Below are positions 42,077 to 51,374 of a DNA stretch of 64,000 nt, in pieces. The notes beneath the pieces are model-generated. The model saw nothing but the letters and a program-made list of their open reading frames with translations, ran no database searches and was not told the origin of the DNA. The position numbers and the translations under genes were made by a program. Position 1 is the first letter of the stretch, and each line of letters opens with the position of its first letter. This DNA is from Caldilineales bacterium. Its GTDB lineage: Bacteria; Chloroflexota; Anaerolineae; Caldilineales; Caldilineaceae. The stretch lies in the NCBI GenBank assembly GCA_012271135.1, contig JAAXGZ010000040.1, positions 16,879-80,878 of the forward strand, given 5' to 3'.

Positions 42077-43474
42077 ATGGCCAAAATCGTTTTCATCGGT
42101 GCCGGCAGCACGGTCTTCGCCAAGACCCTGCTGGGCGACATTCTTGGATACCCGGCCCTCCAGGATGCCGAAATCGCCCTGTTCGACATCGATCGTGAAC
42201 GGCTGGCAACCTCAGAGGTGGTGGCCCACAAGGTGGCATCCGTCCTGGATGCCTCCCCGCGCATCGTGGCCACGACCGACCGCCGGACGGCCCTGCAGGA
42301 TGCAGACTATGCGATCAACATGGTGCAGATCGGTGGGTATCGGCCCGGAACCGTGAACGACTTCGAAATCCCGGCCCGGTACGGGTTGCAGCAGACCATT
42401 GGCGACACGCTGGGCATCGGCGGAATCATGCGCGGCCTGAGAACCATCCATTTCCTGCTTGACCTGTGCGCGGACATGGAGGCCGTCTGTCCGGAGATCA
42501 TGTTCCTCAACTATTCCAATCCCATGGCCATGAACTGCTGGGCCATCAGCCGCGCGTCCGAAATCCGGACGGTGGGGTTGTGCCACAGCGTGCAGGGCAC
42601 GGCCGCGATGCTGGCCCGGCACATCGACGTGCCGATTGGGGAGGTCGACTACCTCTGTGCCGGCATCAACCACATGGCCTTCTACCTCGACTTCCGGCGC
42701 CGAAATGGCGCCGGGGGCGAGGACCTTTACCCGCAACTGCATCGGGTGGTGGCCGACGGGCGCGTGCCGAAGGACAACCGGGTCCGCTACGACATGCTCA
42801 CGCGCACCGGATATTTCGTCACGGAGTCCAGCGAGCACTTCGCCGAGTACGTTCCGTGGTACATCAAGCGCGACCGCGCCGACCTGATCGAGGACATGAA
42901 CGTACCGATCGACGAGTACCTGCGCCGTTGCGAGGTTCAGATCACCGGTTGGCGCTATATGAAGCGCAAGATCGAGGATCCCGATGCGGACCTGACGGAG
43001 GAATTCCTGCAGGCCATGGCCGAGGCCGGGGTCCCGGAGGACCATCTGCCGCGGGTGCGCCATGGCTTCGAGAACATGTACGAGATTGAGCGGAGCCATG
43101 AGTACGGCTCCCAGATCATCCATGCCATGGAAACCGGCGAGGAGGATCTCATCTACGGCAACGTGCGCAACGGCAATCTGATCGGCAACCTGCCGGCGGA
43201 CTGCTGCGTGGAGGTTCCCTGCAAGGTGGACCGCGATGGTCTGCACCCGCAGGCGGTGGGGATACTCCCGCCCCACCTGGCCGCCCTGATGCAGACGAAC
43301 ATCAACGTGCAGGCCCTGACCGTGGAAGCCGCCCTAACCCGTAGGCGAGACCACATCTACCATGCCGCCATGTTGGATCCCCATACGGCCGCGGAACTTG
43401 ACCTGGACCAAATCTGGTCCATGGTTGACGAACTCCTGGAAGCCCATGCCGACTACCTGCCCGCCTATGCATAG
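42077..43474 (+). CDS. family 4 glycoside hydrolase (alpha-galactosidase/glucosidase, MelA-like)
   Basis: This is a 465-residue GH4 enzyme, which uses NAD+ and Mn2+ and works by oxidation, elimination and re-reduction. It begins with the dinucleotide motif KIVFIGAGSTVFAK and has the metal-site CHSVQG with Cys and His, NYSNPMA, and ICAGINHMAF-like (LCAGINHMAF). Length and motifs match the MelA branch. ATG 42077 has AAGGGT eight bases upstream. No sugar transporter is adjacent. The exact glycoside is unknown. Confidence 0.9.
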   Translation: MAKIVFIGAGSTVFAKTLLGDILGYPALQDAEIALFDIDRERLATSEVVAHKVASVLDASPRIVATTDRRTALQDADYAINMVQIGGYRPGTVNDFEIPARYGLQQTIGDTLGIGGIMRGLRTIHFLLDLCADMEAVCPEIMFLNYSNPMAMNCWAISRASEIRTVGLCHSVQGTAAMLARHIDVPIGEVDYLCAGINHMAFYLDFRRRNGAGGEDLYPQLHRVVADGRVPKDNRVRYDMLTRTGYFVTESSEHFAEYVPWYIKRDRADLIEDMNVPIDEYLRRCEVQITGWRYMKRKIEDPDADLTEEFLQAMAEAGVPEDHLPRVRHGFENMYEIERSHEYGSQIIHAMETGEEDLIYGNVRNGNLIGNLPADCCVEVPCKVDRDGLHPQAVGILPPHLAALMQTNINVQALTVEAALTRRRDHIYHAAMLDPHTAAELDLDQIWSMVDELLEAHADYLPAYA

Positions 43475-43507
43475 GCTCGGGGACTGCAGCCGGCGCGTGT
43501 TGCAAGA

Positions 43508-43580
43508 CGCCCTCTCCAGGGATCGAACCTGGGACACGTGGTTTAGGAAACCACTGCTCTATCCGCTGAGCTAAGAGGGC
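43508..43580 (-). tRNA. tRNA-Arg (anticodon CCT)
   Basis: A complete cloverleaf is read on the minus strand: acceptor GCCCTCT/AGAGGGC, D-arm GCTCAGCGGATAGAGC, anticodon arm GTGGT-TTCCTAA-ACCAC with CCT, and T-arm CCAGG-TTCGATC-CCTGG. Discriminator is G, and CCA is not encoded. It decodes AGG. Confidence 0.96.
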
Positions 43581-43594
43581 AGGAACGGACAGGG

Positions 43595-43623
43595 ATCGTA
43601 CATCCGGCCATTCCGTCGGTCAA
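43595..43623 (-). promoter_or_regulatory. promoter of tRNA-Arg
   Basis: On the minus strand: TTGACC (43623-43618), 17 bases, TACGAT (43600-43595), then 14 bases to the tRNA 5' end. Confidence 0.65.
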
Positions 43624-43682
43624 GACGGTGCCGGTTTCACATCCGCCGGACCCGCGGCGGCCACCAGCCAAGGAATCGCTTC

Positions 43683-44648
43683 ATGGAACAGGTCAAGGCA
43701 TTTGCCGACAATGTCCGCCGCACGGTCGGCAAAGTCATTGTCGGCAACGACGACGCGGTCGAACTGCTGGTGATCGCCCTTCTGTGTGAAGGGCACGTCC
43801 TGCTGGAGGATGTGCCCGGTGTGGGCAAGACCATGTTGGCGCGTTCCTTGGCGATCGCACTCAACATCGATTTCCGCCGATTGCAGTGCACCCCCGACCT
43901 CCTGCCCAGCGACATTACGGGCGTGTCGATCTTCAACCAGGCCACCCGGGAGTTCCAGTTCATTGAAGGTCCAGCCTTCACACAGATCCTCCTGGCGGAC
44001 GAAATCAACCGCGCCACGCCGCGCGCCCAGGCGGCCCTGCTGGAGTGCATGGGCGAGAGCCAAATCACCGTGGAAGGGGTGACGCGGCGCCTCAGCCGTC
44101 CCTTCATGGTCCTGGCCACCCAGAATCCCATCGAGTACGAAGGCACGTTCCCGTTGCCGGAAGCACAGCTGGATCGGTTCCTGTTCAAGTTCAGGCTGGG
44201 CTACCTGGACTTCGACCATGAATTGACGATGATGGGCAATCTGGGCAAGGCCCATCCCATCGAGTCCCTGACCAGTGCGGTGGACGGGTCCGCGCTGCCG
44301 GAACTTAGCCGTGCCGTCTGGGAAGTGCATGTTGAGGACAGCCTCAGGCGCTACATCGTGAGTCTGGTTCACGCGACGCGCGACCACGGCGAGTTGGAGC
44401 TGGGCGCCAGCCCGCGCAGTACCCTGGCCCTGTACCGGGGAGCCCAGGCCAAGGCGGCCGTCCAGGGGCGGGATCACGTCCAGCCGGACGACATTCAGGA
44501 ATTGGTACCCTTTGCCCTGCCCCATCGCTGCATCATGAAGGCCGACAGTGCCCTGCGCGGCCGCACGGCCGAACAGGTGGTGGGGGACATTCTCAATGTC
44601 ACCCCCCTGGACCTGGAACTGCCGGACACGGTTGGCGAAGCCGATTAG
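43683..44648 (+). CDS. MoxR-family AAA+ ATPase
   Basis: This is a 321-residue MoxR ATPase. Visible motifs are Walker A GVGKT (PGVGKTMLAR), Walker B LLADEINRA, the sensor region LATQNPIEYEG and the arginine-rich PLPEAQLDRFLFK. MoxR proteins are chaperone-like and usually act with a DUF58/VWA protein, encoded next. It starts 60 bases after the tRNA promoter region, on the opposite strand. The role may be maturation of an enzyme complex or cell-envelope protein; that is not determined. Confidence 0.93.
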   Translation: MEQVKAFADNVRRTVGKVIVGNDDAVELLVIALLCEGHVLLEDVPGVGKTMLARSLAIALNIDFRRLQCTPDLLPSDITGVSIFNQATREFQFIEGPAFTQILLADEINRATPRAQAALLECMGESQITVEGVTRRLSRPFMVLATQNPIEYEGTFPLPEAQLDRFLFKFRLGYLDFDHELTMMGNLGKAHPIESLTSAVDGSALPELSRAVWEVHVEDSLRRYIVSLVHATRDHGELELGASPRSTLALYRGAQAKAAVQGRDHVQPDDIQELVPFALPHRCIMKADSALRGRTAEQVVGDILNVTPLDLELPDTVGEAD

Positions 44649-44699
44649 GCGGGCCTCCCGTTCCGACCCCGCGGATTCGCCGTCGGGAGGCGCCCCGCC

Positions 44700-45893
44700 A
44701 TGCGCGAGTACACCTTTTGGCTCATCATCTTTCTGGTGGTGGCCGTCCTTCTGCGGCTTGATTGGGTGTACTACCTGGTGTATGTGGCCGGAGGGGTTTG
44801 GGGGTTGAGCCTGCTGTGGGCCAAGTACCACCTCCGTTGGATGCGCGTTACCCGCACCACCCCTTCGCACGCCTTCAGTGGCGAACTGGCCGAGGGTGCG
44901 GTGCGGATTGACAATCTGGGACTGGTTCCGGTTCCCTGGGTCCGGGCGCGTGAGGCGGTCCCGCTGGAACTGCGCAGCCGCAACCGCTACCAGACCGTGG
45001 TGTCCTTGAACGGACGCTCGGCGGTAAACTTCGTGTACGAGTTAAGGTGCCGCCAGCGGGGGTATTTCCGGGTGGGACCGCTCTCGCTGTCGACTGGCGA
45101 TCTGTTTGGCTTCGCGGACAGCGGCTTCGTCGAGGAGGAGCCGGAAACCATGATCGTGTTCCCGCGGGTCCTGCCCCTGGAGAAGATCGGCCTGCAGAGC
45201 CGGATGCTGTTTGGATCGCTCGCCACCCGGCGCCGGATCTTCGAGGATCCCACCCGCCTGTCCGGGGTGCGGCCGTACATGTCCGGCGATGAATTGAAGC
45301 ACGTCCACTGGAAGGCCACGGCGCGCGAAGGGCGGACACAGACCAAGAAGTACGATCCGGCCATCGCCTACGAGGTGGTGATGGCAATCGATCTGGACAC
45401 CCGATCCTATGGTACGCATGGGGTAGTCAGTCACAGTGAGTGGGCAATTGTGATTGCGGCTTCGTTGGCGTCGCATCTGAGTGAACGGCAGCAGGGGGTT
45501 GGCCTGCGCACCAACGGCTTGGATGCAATGACCGAAGAACAGATGCAGGTGATGCCATCCGCACCCGGCCGGGCGCACTTGACTGCATTGCTGGAAGCCT
45601 TGGCCCGGGTGCAGGTGACCAAACCCGCCGAAGGCTTTGCGGACTGGTTGGGTACCCACACCTACGATTTGGTATGGGGTACGACTCTGATCGTGATTGT
45701 TCCGGTGCTTACCGGCGACCTGCTCTGGATCCTGCACGACCGATATCGCAAGGGCATGAATATTCTGGTCATGGTGCTGGTGCCTCACCACGACCTGTCC
45801 CGGCTGAGGGCACAGGGCGAGGCTTTGGGCCTCACGGTACTGCTTATCGAGCGGAACGTGGATCTGCTGGAACTGGCCTATGAACCAAGCTGA
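44700..45893 (+). CDS. DUF58 domain protein
   Basis: This is a 397-residue protein. Two N-terminal membrane helices (about 4-20 and 24-40) are followed by a DUF58/VWA-like domain. The signature HWKATAREGRTQTKKY is present, with the metal-site-like MAIDLDTRS downstream. It lies 51 bases after moxR and overlaps the next gene by 14 bases. MoxR-DUF58 pairs are often linked to transglutaminase or protease-like genes. Confidence 0.88.
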   Translation: MREYTFWLIIFLVVAVLLRLDWVYYLVYVAGGVWGLSLLWAKYHLRWMRVTRTTPSHAFSGELAEGAVRIDNLGLVPVPWVRAREAVPLELRSRNRYQTVVSLNGRSAVNFVYELRCRQRGYFRVGPLSLSTGDLFGFADSGFVEEEPETMIVFPRVLPLEKIGLQSRMLFGSLATRRRIFEDPTRLSGVRPYMSGDELKHVHWKATAREGRTQTKKYDPAIAYEVVMAIDLDTRSYGTHGVVSHSEWAIVIAASLASHLSERQQGVGLRTNGLDAMTEEQMQVMPSAPGRAHLTALLEALARVQVTKPAEGFADWLGTHTYDLVWGTTLIVIVPVLTGDLLWILHDRYRKGMNILVMVLVPHHDLSRLRAQGEALGLTVLLIERNVDLLELAYEPS

Positions 45894-47616
45894 ACGCATG
45901 GCCGCCATCCCGGTTGAGGATGTGCGACAACCCGATTTGGAGCTCACCACGGTCGAATTTGACCGGCAATGGCAACACTCGCTGCTGCGGCCAGTTTTGC
46001 TTACGCTGATGCTGGGGTGCGTCGTGACCGCCTGCACCTATGTCTTCGTGGTTCTGCTCAACGGCTTCACGGAGTCGATGGCAAATATGATGGTGGTGGC
46101 ATGCAGTGCCGCCGCGTTGACGGCCTGTGCCATGGGGGCCTTGACCTGGCAGGCAGGCAAGGACGTAACCGAACGCCTGAAGTTCCGGATTGGCGAGCCG
46201 TTGATTTGGATTGTGGTCCTGCGCCTCGGGTTGTGGCTGGTCACGAGGTCGACGCCGCCCTTGGGGTTGCTGGTCCGGGAGCCGATCTCCACTGTGTTCG
46301 ATGCCGCCTTCATTGTGGGCGCGATTCTGGTTCTCCTGACGTGGGGTGCCGCAGAGGCGATGAACCGGATGTTGATCGGCCTGTCCCTGCAACCGGACGA
46401 AGTGGAGCACATCGCCCGCGCCTACGGCAGGCTGTCGGATCCGGTTGAGAACACGTTGCGCAGCGATCGGCGGGCCCAGTTGGATCGATTCATCGCCTTG
46501 TGGATTGGCCTGGGCATTCTGGTGATCGTGCTGGCGGCGGGCAGTCAGGTTCGCCCAACCGAGGGCGAAGGCCTTCTGACCATTCGGTCCCAACTGATTC
46601 ACCCGCGGGCCATTGTGTCCACGATCATCTATTTTTTTGCGGGCTTCTTGGTGATTGGCCAGTCCCGGTTGGTGGCGTTGCGGGCGCGCTGGGCCTTGGA
46701 CGGGTTGGCCGTGGACGAGGGCCGGTTCCGGAACTGGATGGCCTATGTGGTGGCGTTTGTGGCGGTGGTCGGCCTGATTACCAGCCTGGTGCCGATTGGC
46801 GACACCATCCTGTTGTTCAAGGCCATTCAGGCCGTGTCGCAGGCGGTCATGGCCTTCATATTCCTGTTGCTCCGAAGTTTCGGCTGGCTGGTCGGCTTGT
46901 TCGTACAGGAGGGTTCGGGGGGTAGTGAGGAACCGGTACCCGTCACATTCGACATGCTGAAGCCGCTTGAGGTATCGGAGTTACCGATGTCGGTCGGGCG
47001 CGAGCCCAACATTGGTGAGTGGGTGTTCTATTCGGCCGCCGGTGTCGCCGGAGTGATCATGGGTTATCACCTTCTGGCCGCCCGGGGATTTGATTGGGTG
47101 TGGCTTGTTTCCCGCCTGGCGATGCTTCTGGGATTGTTCCGCAAGACGGTCGGTGCCGGAGTGGGATTCTTGGCTGGCGTGGTCAACCGCGTTGCTGGGA
47201 TTGATGTCCAACCTCGTCAGTCCTCAATCCGGCAGGCTGCCCAAGGAATGTCCTTGGACGAGCAGGTGCAATTTACTTACCTGTCGGTGCTGGACGAGGC
47301 AGCGGAGCGAGGCGCGGGTCGCAAACCGAGCGAAACCCCCAGGCGCTATGCCCCCAGACTGTCCCAGGCCCTGGCGGAAGAAGAGGTTCGGCAGGTTCAT
47401 GATGAACCCAACGGTGGAACGGCTTCGGATGGTCGGGAGGACGTTGCTCCACCATCGACTCAGCCACCACCGGACGTGGGCGGCTTGACGGACGCGTTCT
47501 ACAAGGCCAGATACAGTTCCGAATCCGTGGACCCAAGGGATGTGACCTTGGCCGAGCAGGTTCTGCGTCGCATAAGGGCTTTATGGCGCCGCCCCGGCCC
47601 TTCAGATTCTCCCTAA
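45880..47616 (+). CDS. membrane protein with C-terminal DUF4129-like segment
   Basis: This is a 578-residue protein with about 8 membrane helices in the first 400 residues. The C-terminus resembles DUF4129: RRYAPRLSQAL, then DAFYKARYSSE. DUF4129 is normally the tail of TgpA-like transglutaminases, but no transglutaminase core is visible here. ATG 45880 overlaps the DUF58 stop; ATG 45898 does not and is an alternative. It completes the MoxR-DUF58-DUF4129 cluster. Confidence 0.78.
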   Translation: MNQAERMAAIPVEDVRQPDLELTTVEFDRQWQHSLLRPVLLTLMLGCVVTACTYVFVVLLNGFTESMANMMVVACSAAALTACAMGALTWQAGKDVTERLKFRIGEPLIWIVVLRLGLWLVTRSTPPLGLLVREPISTVFDAAFIVGAILVLLTWGAAEAMNRMLIGLSLQPDEVEHIARAYGRLSDPVENTLRSDRRAQLDRFIALWIGLGILVIVLAAGSQVRPTEGEGLLTIRSQLIHPRAIVSTIIYFFAGFLVIGQSRLVALRARWALDGLAVDEGRFRNWMAYVVAFVAVVGLITSLVPIGDTILLFKAIQAVSQAVMAFIFLLLRSFGWLVGLFVQEGSGGSEEPVPVTFDMLKPLEVSELPMSVGREPNIGEWVFYSAAGVAGVIMGYHLLAARGFDWVWLVSRLAMLLGLFRKTVGAGVGFLAGVVNRVAGIDVQPRQSSIRQAAQGMSLDEQVQFTYLSVLDEAAERGAGRKPSETPRRYAPRLSQALAEEEVRQVHDEPNGGTASDGREDVAPPSTQPPPDVGGLTDAFYKARYSSESVDPRDVTLAEQVLRRIRALWRRPGPSDSP

Positions 47617-47778
47617 TTGGAGATCGTTGCCGTTTGAGCCGGGTCCCCTTGTTGGAAATCGGCTTTCGTGCGGAAGTCTTGTCTGCTTGCAGTTCGCATA
47701 GCCGGATAGTCTTTGGCTGGCTGCAGTCTCAACATTCAGGAACTTGGTTTCGGTTAACCACGACGTAAATCGTTGTAG
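47617..47778. other. gap before a TnpB remnant
   Basis: No feature is recognised in these 162 bases; the repeat- or terminator-like content is slight. Confidence 0.35.
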
Positions 47779-48010
47779 TTGAAGCTTGGCGGCCAGGCCG
47801 GAACCCTGGCCAAGGCGGACCCCTCCCACACATCGCAGACCTGCAGTGTTTGCGGCTACGCGCACAAGACCAACCATCGTCGGTGGCATTTGCGTGCGGA
47901 TCCTGGGTCGTCGGGCCGGCGCGGATCACAAGGCCACCCTCAACATCCTGACCGGGCGGGCCTTCCGCTCCGCGCCCTTTCGGCTCGGGGCATGGGGGCA
48001 TTTGCACGGC
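47779..48010 (+). pseudogene. C-terminal zinc-finger remnant of a TnpB/OrfB protein
   Basis: ADPSHTSQTCSVCGYAHKTN is the first half of the TnpB C-terminal zinc finger. After a frameshift the second half follows as LGRRAGADHKATLNILTGRA, matching the family pattern with an Asp-rich end (usually ADRDxNAAxNI). The two halves lie in different frames and the rest of the gene is missing. This element is distinct from the one at 7.2-9.1 kb, whose TnpB has no such zinc finger. Confidence 0.78.
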
Positions 48011-48211
48011 GGGGGGCGTTGCAGCCAGGCACTCCAACCACTCGTGGACAAGGTGGTCCGGGATCCCCAACTACCAATTTCCCTTCCAATCCATGTAGTT
48101 TGTTGTGTCCGCCGGGTGTCGATGAATATCGGTTTCCAGGCTTCCCCGCCGGTAATTTCGAACGGCAGGCAAGATTGGTGGCGGACAATGTGTTGTTTGT
48201 GTGTGAAGGTT
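48011..48211. other. gap downstream of anmK
   Basis: No gene or clear terminator is seen; it contains degraded sequence after the TnpB remnant. Confidence 0.35.
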
Positions 48212-49396
48212 TCAGGTGGCGGCTAACCCAACGGTCTGCAACAGTTTGCGGAAGTTGCGGCCTGGGGCCAGTTGGCCCAGGACCGTTGCTCTGTCCGCTC
48301 CTGTGCAACGGGGCAGGTTGCCCGGCCGGCCGTGAAGGGTTTCGTGGGCCAGTACTGCGAAGGCAACGGCTTCCTTCGCGTTCCACTCGCTGGGATCTTC
48401 CGCAAGTGGCGACACGGGTATGTCTGCGAGGTCCGCCTGCAGCCAAGCCACGAGGGTGTTGTTGTGCACTCCGCCTCCGCTGAGCCAGACCCGGTCGACG
48501 GTCCCTGGCAACAGGTCGCGCACCGCACCAGCAATAGACCGGCTGGTCAGGGCGGTGACGGTTGCTACTCTGTCCGCCTCTGCCAACCCCCTGTCGCTGG
48601 CCTGGGACCAAAGGCCGTCCGCCCGTGCCCGTCCGAATTGTTCCCTGCCTGTGGACTTCGGCGGTGGGAGCCTGAAGAAGGGATCGGCCAGCAGTTCGCA
48701 CAGCCAGTCCTCGTCCACCACACTCTGGCGGGCGATTTCACCGTCCTGGTCCCATTTGGATTCGCCCCCGGTCATCAGTTCGACAAACCGGTCGATCAGC
48801 ATGTTGCCGGGCCCGGTGTCGCAGGCAAGTACGTCGTCCAAACCTGCGTTTCGAGGCATGTAGGTCAGGTTGGCGACGCCGCCTATGTTGACCAGAACTC
48901 GGGCTTCGACCGGTGATCGGTGCAGCAACCAGTCAACGTACGACACCAAGGGGGCGCCTTGGCCTCCTGCCGCCACGTCCGCCGGACGGAAGTTGCCCAC
49001 TGTGGTGATACCGGTTCGCTGCGTCAACACGGACGGATCCCCGATTTGGAGTGTGGCCGGTTCCCTGCCTGCGACAGTCACGGCGTGGTGAATCGTCTGG
49101 CCGTGTGATGCGATCAGATCGATGTCGGAGGCATCCGCACCGACTTCCGACAAGGTGGCTTGAACCGCGTCGGCGAACCAGTTGGCGATCAGGACATTGA
49201 GTTCGCACACGTCCGCGACTCCCGCCTGTTCGGAACCGCAAACCAACGCCAGGCGGCGGCGCTGTTCGTCCGTGTACGACCAGCACCGGAATGCCTTGAG
49301 TTCGACTGTGAGATGGGGTGGCGACCCGGTGACGGATGTCAGCGCACAATCGACACCGTCCAGCGACGTGCCTGACATAAGTCCCAATATCAACAT
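48212..49396 (-). CDS. anmK: anhydro-N-acetylmuramic acid kinase
   Basis: This is a 394-residue ASKHA kinase that hydrolyses and phosphorylates 1,6-anhydro-MurNAc during cell-wall recycling. It begins GLMSGTSLDGVD with the ATP loop. ASHGQTIHH, NFRPADVAAGGQGAPLVSYVD, NIGGVANLTY and CDTGPGNMLID follow. ATG 49396 is the standard start; the longer open frame runs back into the sulfatase gene and is not protein-like. It lies 152 bases downstream of the sulfatase gene. Confidence 0.94.
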   Translation of the reverse strand: MLILGLMSGTSLDGVDCALTSVTGSPPHLTVELKAFRCWSYTDEQRRRLALVCGSEQAGVADVCELNVLIANWFADAVQATLSEVGADASDIDLIASHGQTIHHAVTVAGREPATLQIGDPSVLTQRTGITTVGNFRPADVAAGGQGAPLVSYVDWLLHRSPVEARVLVNIGGVANLTYMPRNAGLDDVLACDTGPGNMLIDRFVELMTGGESKWDQDGEIARQSVVDEDWLCELLADPFFRLPPPKSTGREQFGRARADGLWSQASDRGLAEADRVATVTALTSRSIAGAVRDLLPGTVDRVWLSGGGVHNNTLVAWLQADLADIPVSPLAEDPSEWNAKEAVAFAVLAHETLHGRPGNLPRCTGADRATVLGQLAPGRNFRKLLQTVGLAAT

Positions 49397-49548
49397 GAGG
49401 GCATGGGTCCTGGTTGGTGGTTGTCGAGCTGCGACTGCGGAGACGCAGGCACTCCCTCCGGGTGATCGACACCCTCTGTGAGCCCGTTTCGCGGTTGGAT
49501 GTCGAAAAGCCCCCGCGTGGCTGTCGCCAATCGGTTTGGCACTGACTT

Positions 49549-51087
49549 TCAGGCTCCGGCGACCCGTGCCATGGGTGAGGACTCCCTCTCCATTTCCGCC
49601 TGCAGGAACCTGTGCATGAGGTTCGACCGCACCTTGGCGTGGTCGCGGGCGTGGAATAGGTTCCGGGTTTCGTCCGGATCGGTCTCCAAGTCGAACAGTT
49701 CCCCTTCCGCGGTCCCGCGGTAGAGGGTGAGCTTGTACCGGTCGGTGATCAATGTGCGCAGGTGCACCGTTGTGGGATTGTGGCGATTTTCCACCATGGC
49801 CCAATCCCGTACGCCGTGGGCAGAGCCGTGCCAGGCATCAAGCTGGTCCACACCCTGCATCACGCGGGGGATTTCACATCCCGCTGCGCTCAGGAAGGTT
49901 TGGGGAAAGTCCACCAGGCTCTGCAAGGTTGCCGATCTGGCGCCTGCTGATACCTTGCCCGGATGGCGCACGATCATCGGCACCCGAATGACGTCTTCGT
50001 AATGGAACGGGCCCTTCGCAATGAGACCGTGCTGGCCGAGAAAGTGGCCATGGTCCGAGGTGAAGACCACCAGAGTGTTGTTTGCCACTCCCTGCGCGTC
50101 CAGGGTATCCAGGATGCGTCCAATGTTGGCGTCCATCAACCCGATCATGCCGTAGTAGATCGCCATGCTGCGGCGCATTTCGGTTTCCGAGTGCAAGTGC
50201 GAGTGAAACCCGTGGACACCTTGGCCTCCGGGTTCGTTCCAGTCGGAGAAGTCCGGCGATGTTTCCCGGGTCAGTCGGTGATGCCGGGGCATGGATGCCA
50301 TTTCGCCTTCGACAAAGCGGCCGATTTCCATGTCGGCGGGGTCGTACATGGAGGACCAGGGTTCCGGGATGACGTAGGGCGGATGCGGGTCGAAGAAACT
50401 GGACCACAGAAAAAATGGTCGGTCGGCGGCCACGGCATCCTCGATGTGGGTACACGTGCGTTCACCAACCCAGTGCGAGTGGTGGAACCGTTCGGGCAGG
50501 TCCCAGGTCATGCCACCGCGCAGGTAGCGGCCGCGGGCATATTTGTCATCTGGATTGGGTGGCCACTGCTGAAAGTAGTCCTGCCAGTTGGCAAGGCCGT
50601 TCTCCTCCATCCAGATGGCGTAGTGCTGGCCCGCATGCGACTCGAAGCCGTGCATCCGTGCCGTTTCGACATGCTGGAACCCGTACCAATCACCCTTGAA
50701 CCGGCGCCAGTAATCCAGATCGCGCAGCAGGGGCTGGCACTCGATGGATGGTGCTTCGGGCGTGGATGTCAGGGGCTGGAAGTGCGCCTTGCCGATCAAA
50801 CCGGTCGCGTAGCCGACCCGGGTCAGGGCATCGCCCACGGTCGGGACGTTCTCCGGCAGTCCGACGCCAATGGCCCAGCATCCGTGCCGCGAAGGGTACT
50901 GTCCGGTGATCAACGAGGCCCTGGTGGGCGAGCAGGTCGGATTGGGGCAATAGGCCCGCGTGAAGGTCGTGCCCTCGCGAGCAAGCCGGTCCAAGGCCGG
51001 TGTGCAAATTCTGGGATTGGTCGTTCCGAGGGTGTTCCAGTGTTGTTGATCGGACGTAATCAACAGGATGTTGGGCGGTTTGGTCAC
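49549..51087 (-). CDS. sulfatase (formylglycine-dependent type I)
   Basis: This is a 512-residue sulfatase. Cys52 in CSPTRASL is the CxPxR signature that is converted to formylglycine. Asp13 (ITSDQQ) and the pair in FTSDHGHFLG bind calcium. No signal peptide is visible, unlike most bacterial exported sulfatases, which suggests a cytoplasmic enzyme or export by another route. The start is GTG 51087, with GAGAGG five bases upstream. It overlaps the stop of a small upstream gene (GTGA). Confidence 0.9.
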   Translation of the reverse strand: MTKPPNILLITSDQQHWNTLGTTNPRICTPALDRLAREGTTFTRAYCPNPTCSPTRASLITGQYPSRHGCWAIGVGLPENVPTVGDALTRVGYATGLIGKAHFQPLTSTPEAPSIECQPLLRDLDYWRRFKGDWYGFQHVETARMHGFESHAGQHYAIWMEENGLANWQDYFQQWPPNPDDKYARGRYLRGGMTWDLPERFHHSHWVGERTCTHIEDAVAADRPFFLWSSFFDPHPPYVIPEPWSSMYDPADMEIGRFVEGEMASMPRHHRLTRETSPDFSDWNEPGGQGVHGFHSHLHSETEMRRSMAIYYGMIGLMDANIGRILDTLDAQGVANNTLVVFTSDHGHFLGQHGLIAKGPFHYEDVIRVPMIVRHPGKVSAGARSATLQSLVDFPQTFLSAAGCEIPRVMQGVDQLDAWHGSAHGVRDWAMVENRHNPTTVHLRTLITDRYKLTLYRGTAEGELFDLETDPDETRNLFHARDHAKVRSNLMHRFLQAEMERESSPMARVAGA

Positions 51088-51374
51088 GAGCGCCTCTCAA
51101 TGTCCAGTGGGTTTGGGTGCCAATCGACGGCAGGCTCCCGGGCAAAGCCTAAGCCAAGGCACACATGCTCCGCGCATTGGGCACACCAATTCGCGCAGAG
51201 GCCCAATCCCCCGGGAGCACCGGCAAGTGTCTCGCTCGGAATTGTGCACGTTTCCCGGATGTGACGGACAACTAGTCCCTTTTCGGCATAGCCAACAGCT
51301 GCCCGGTGCACGAACCGGCACTGTTGGCCGGCAGCAGTGCCGGTTGGCAGCATCAAGTACGTGTAGCGCTTCAT
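51084..51374 (-). CDS. small Cys-rich protein coupled to the sulfatase gene
   Basis: This is a 96-residue protein with Cys at 19, 43, 60, 64, 67 and 72. The last four form CANWCAQCAEHVC, a plausible metal-binding cluster. Its stop overlaps the sulfatase GTG start, which favours a real, translated gene. Upstream, AGGAG directly touches the ATG and is too close, while AGGA 10 bases before is better placed. No family is recognised. It might aid metal or formylglycine loading of the sulfatase; this is speculation. Confidence 0.5.
   Translation of the reverse strand: MKRYTYLMLPTGTAAGQQCRFVHRAAVGYAEKGLVVRHIRETCTIPSETLAGAPGGLGLCANWCAQCAEHVCLGLGFAREPAVDWHPNPLDIERRS

Noticed and set aside
45880-47616. 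Full TgpA-like transglutaminase
   Set aside because: Only a DUF4129-like tail is visible; the catalytic Cys-His-Asp core is not seen.
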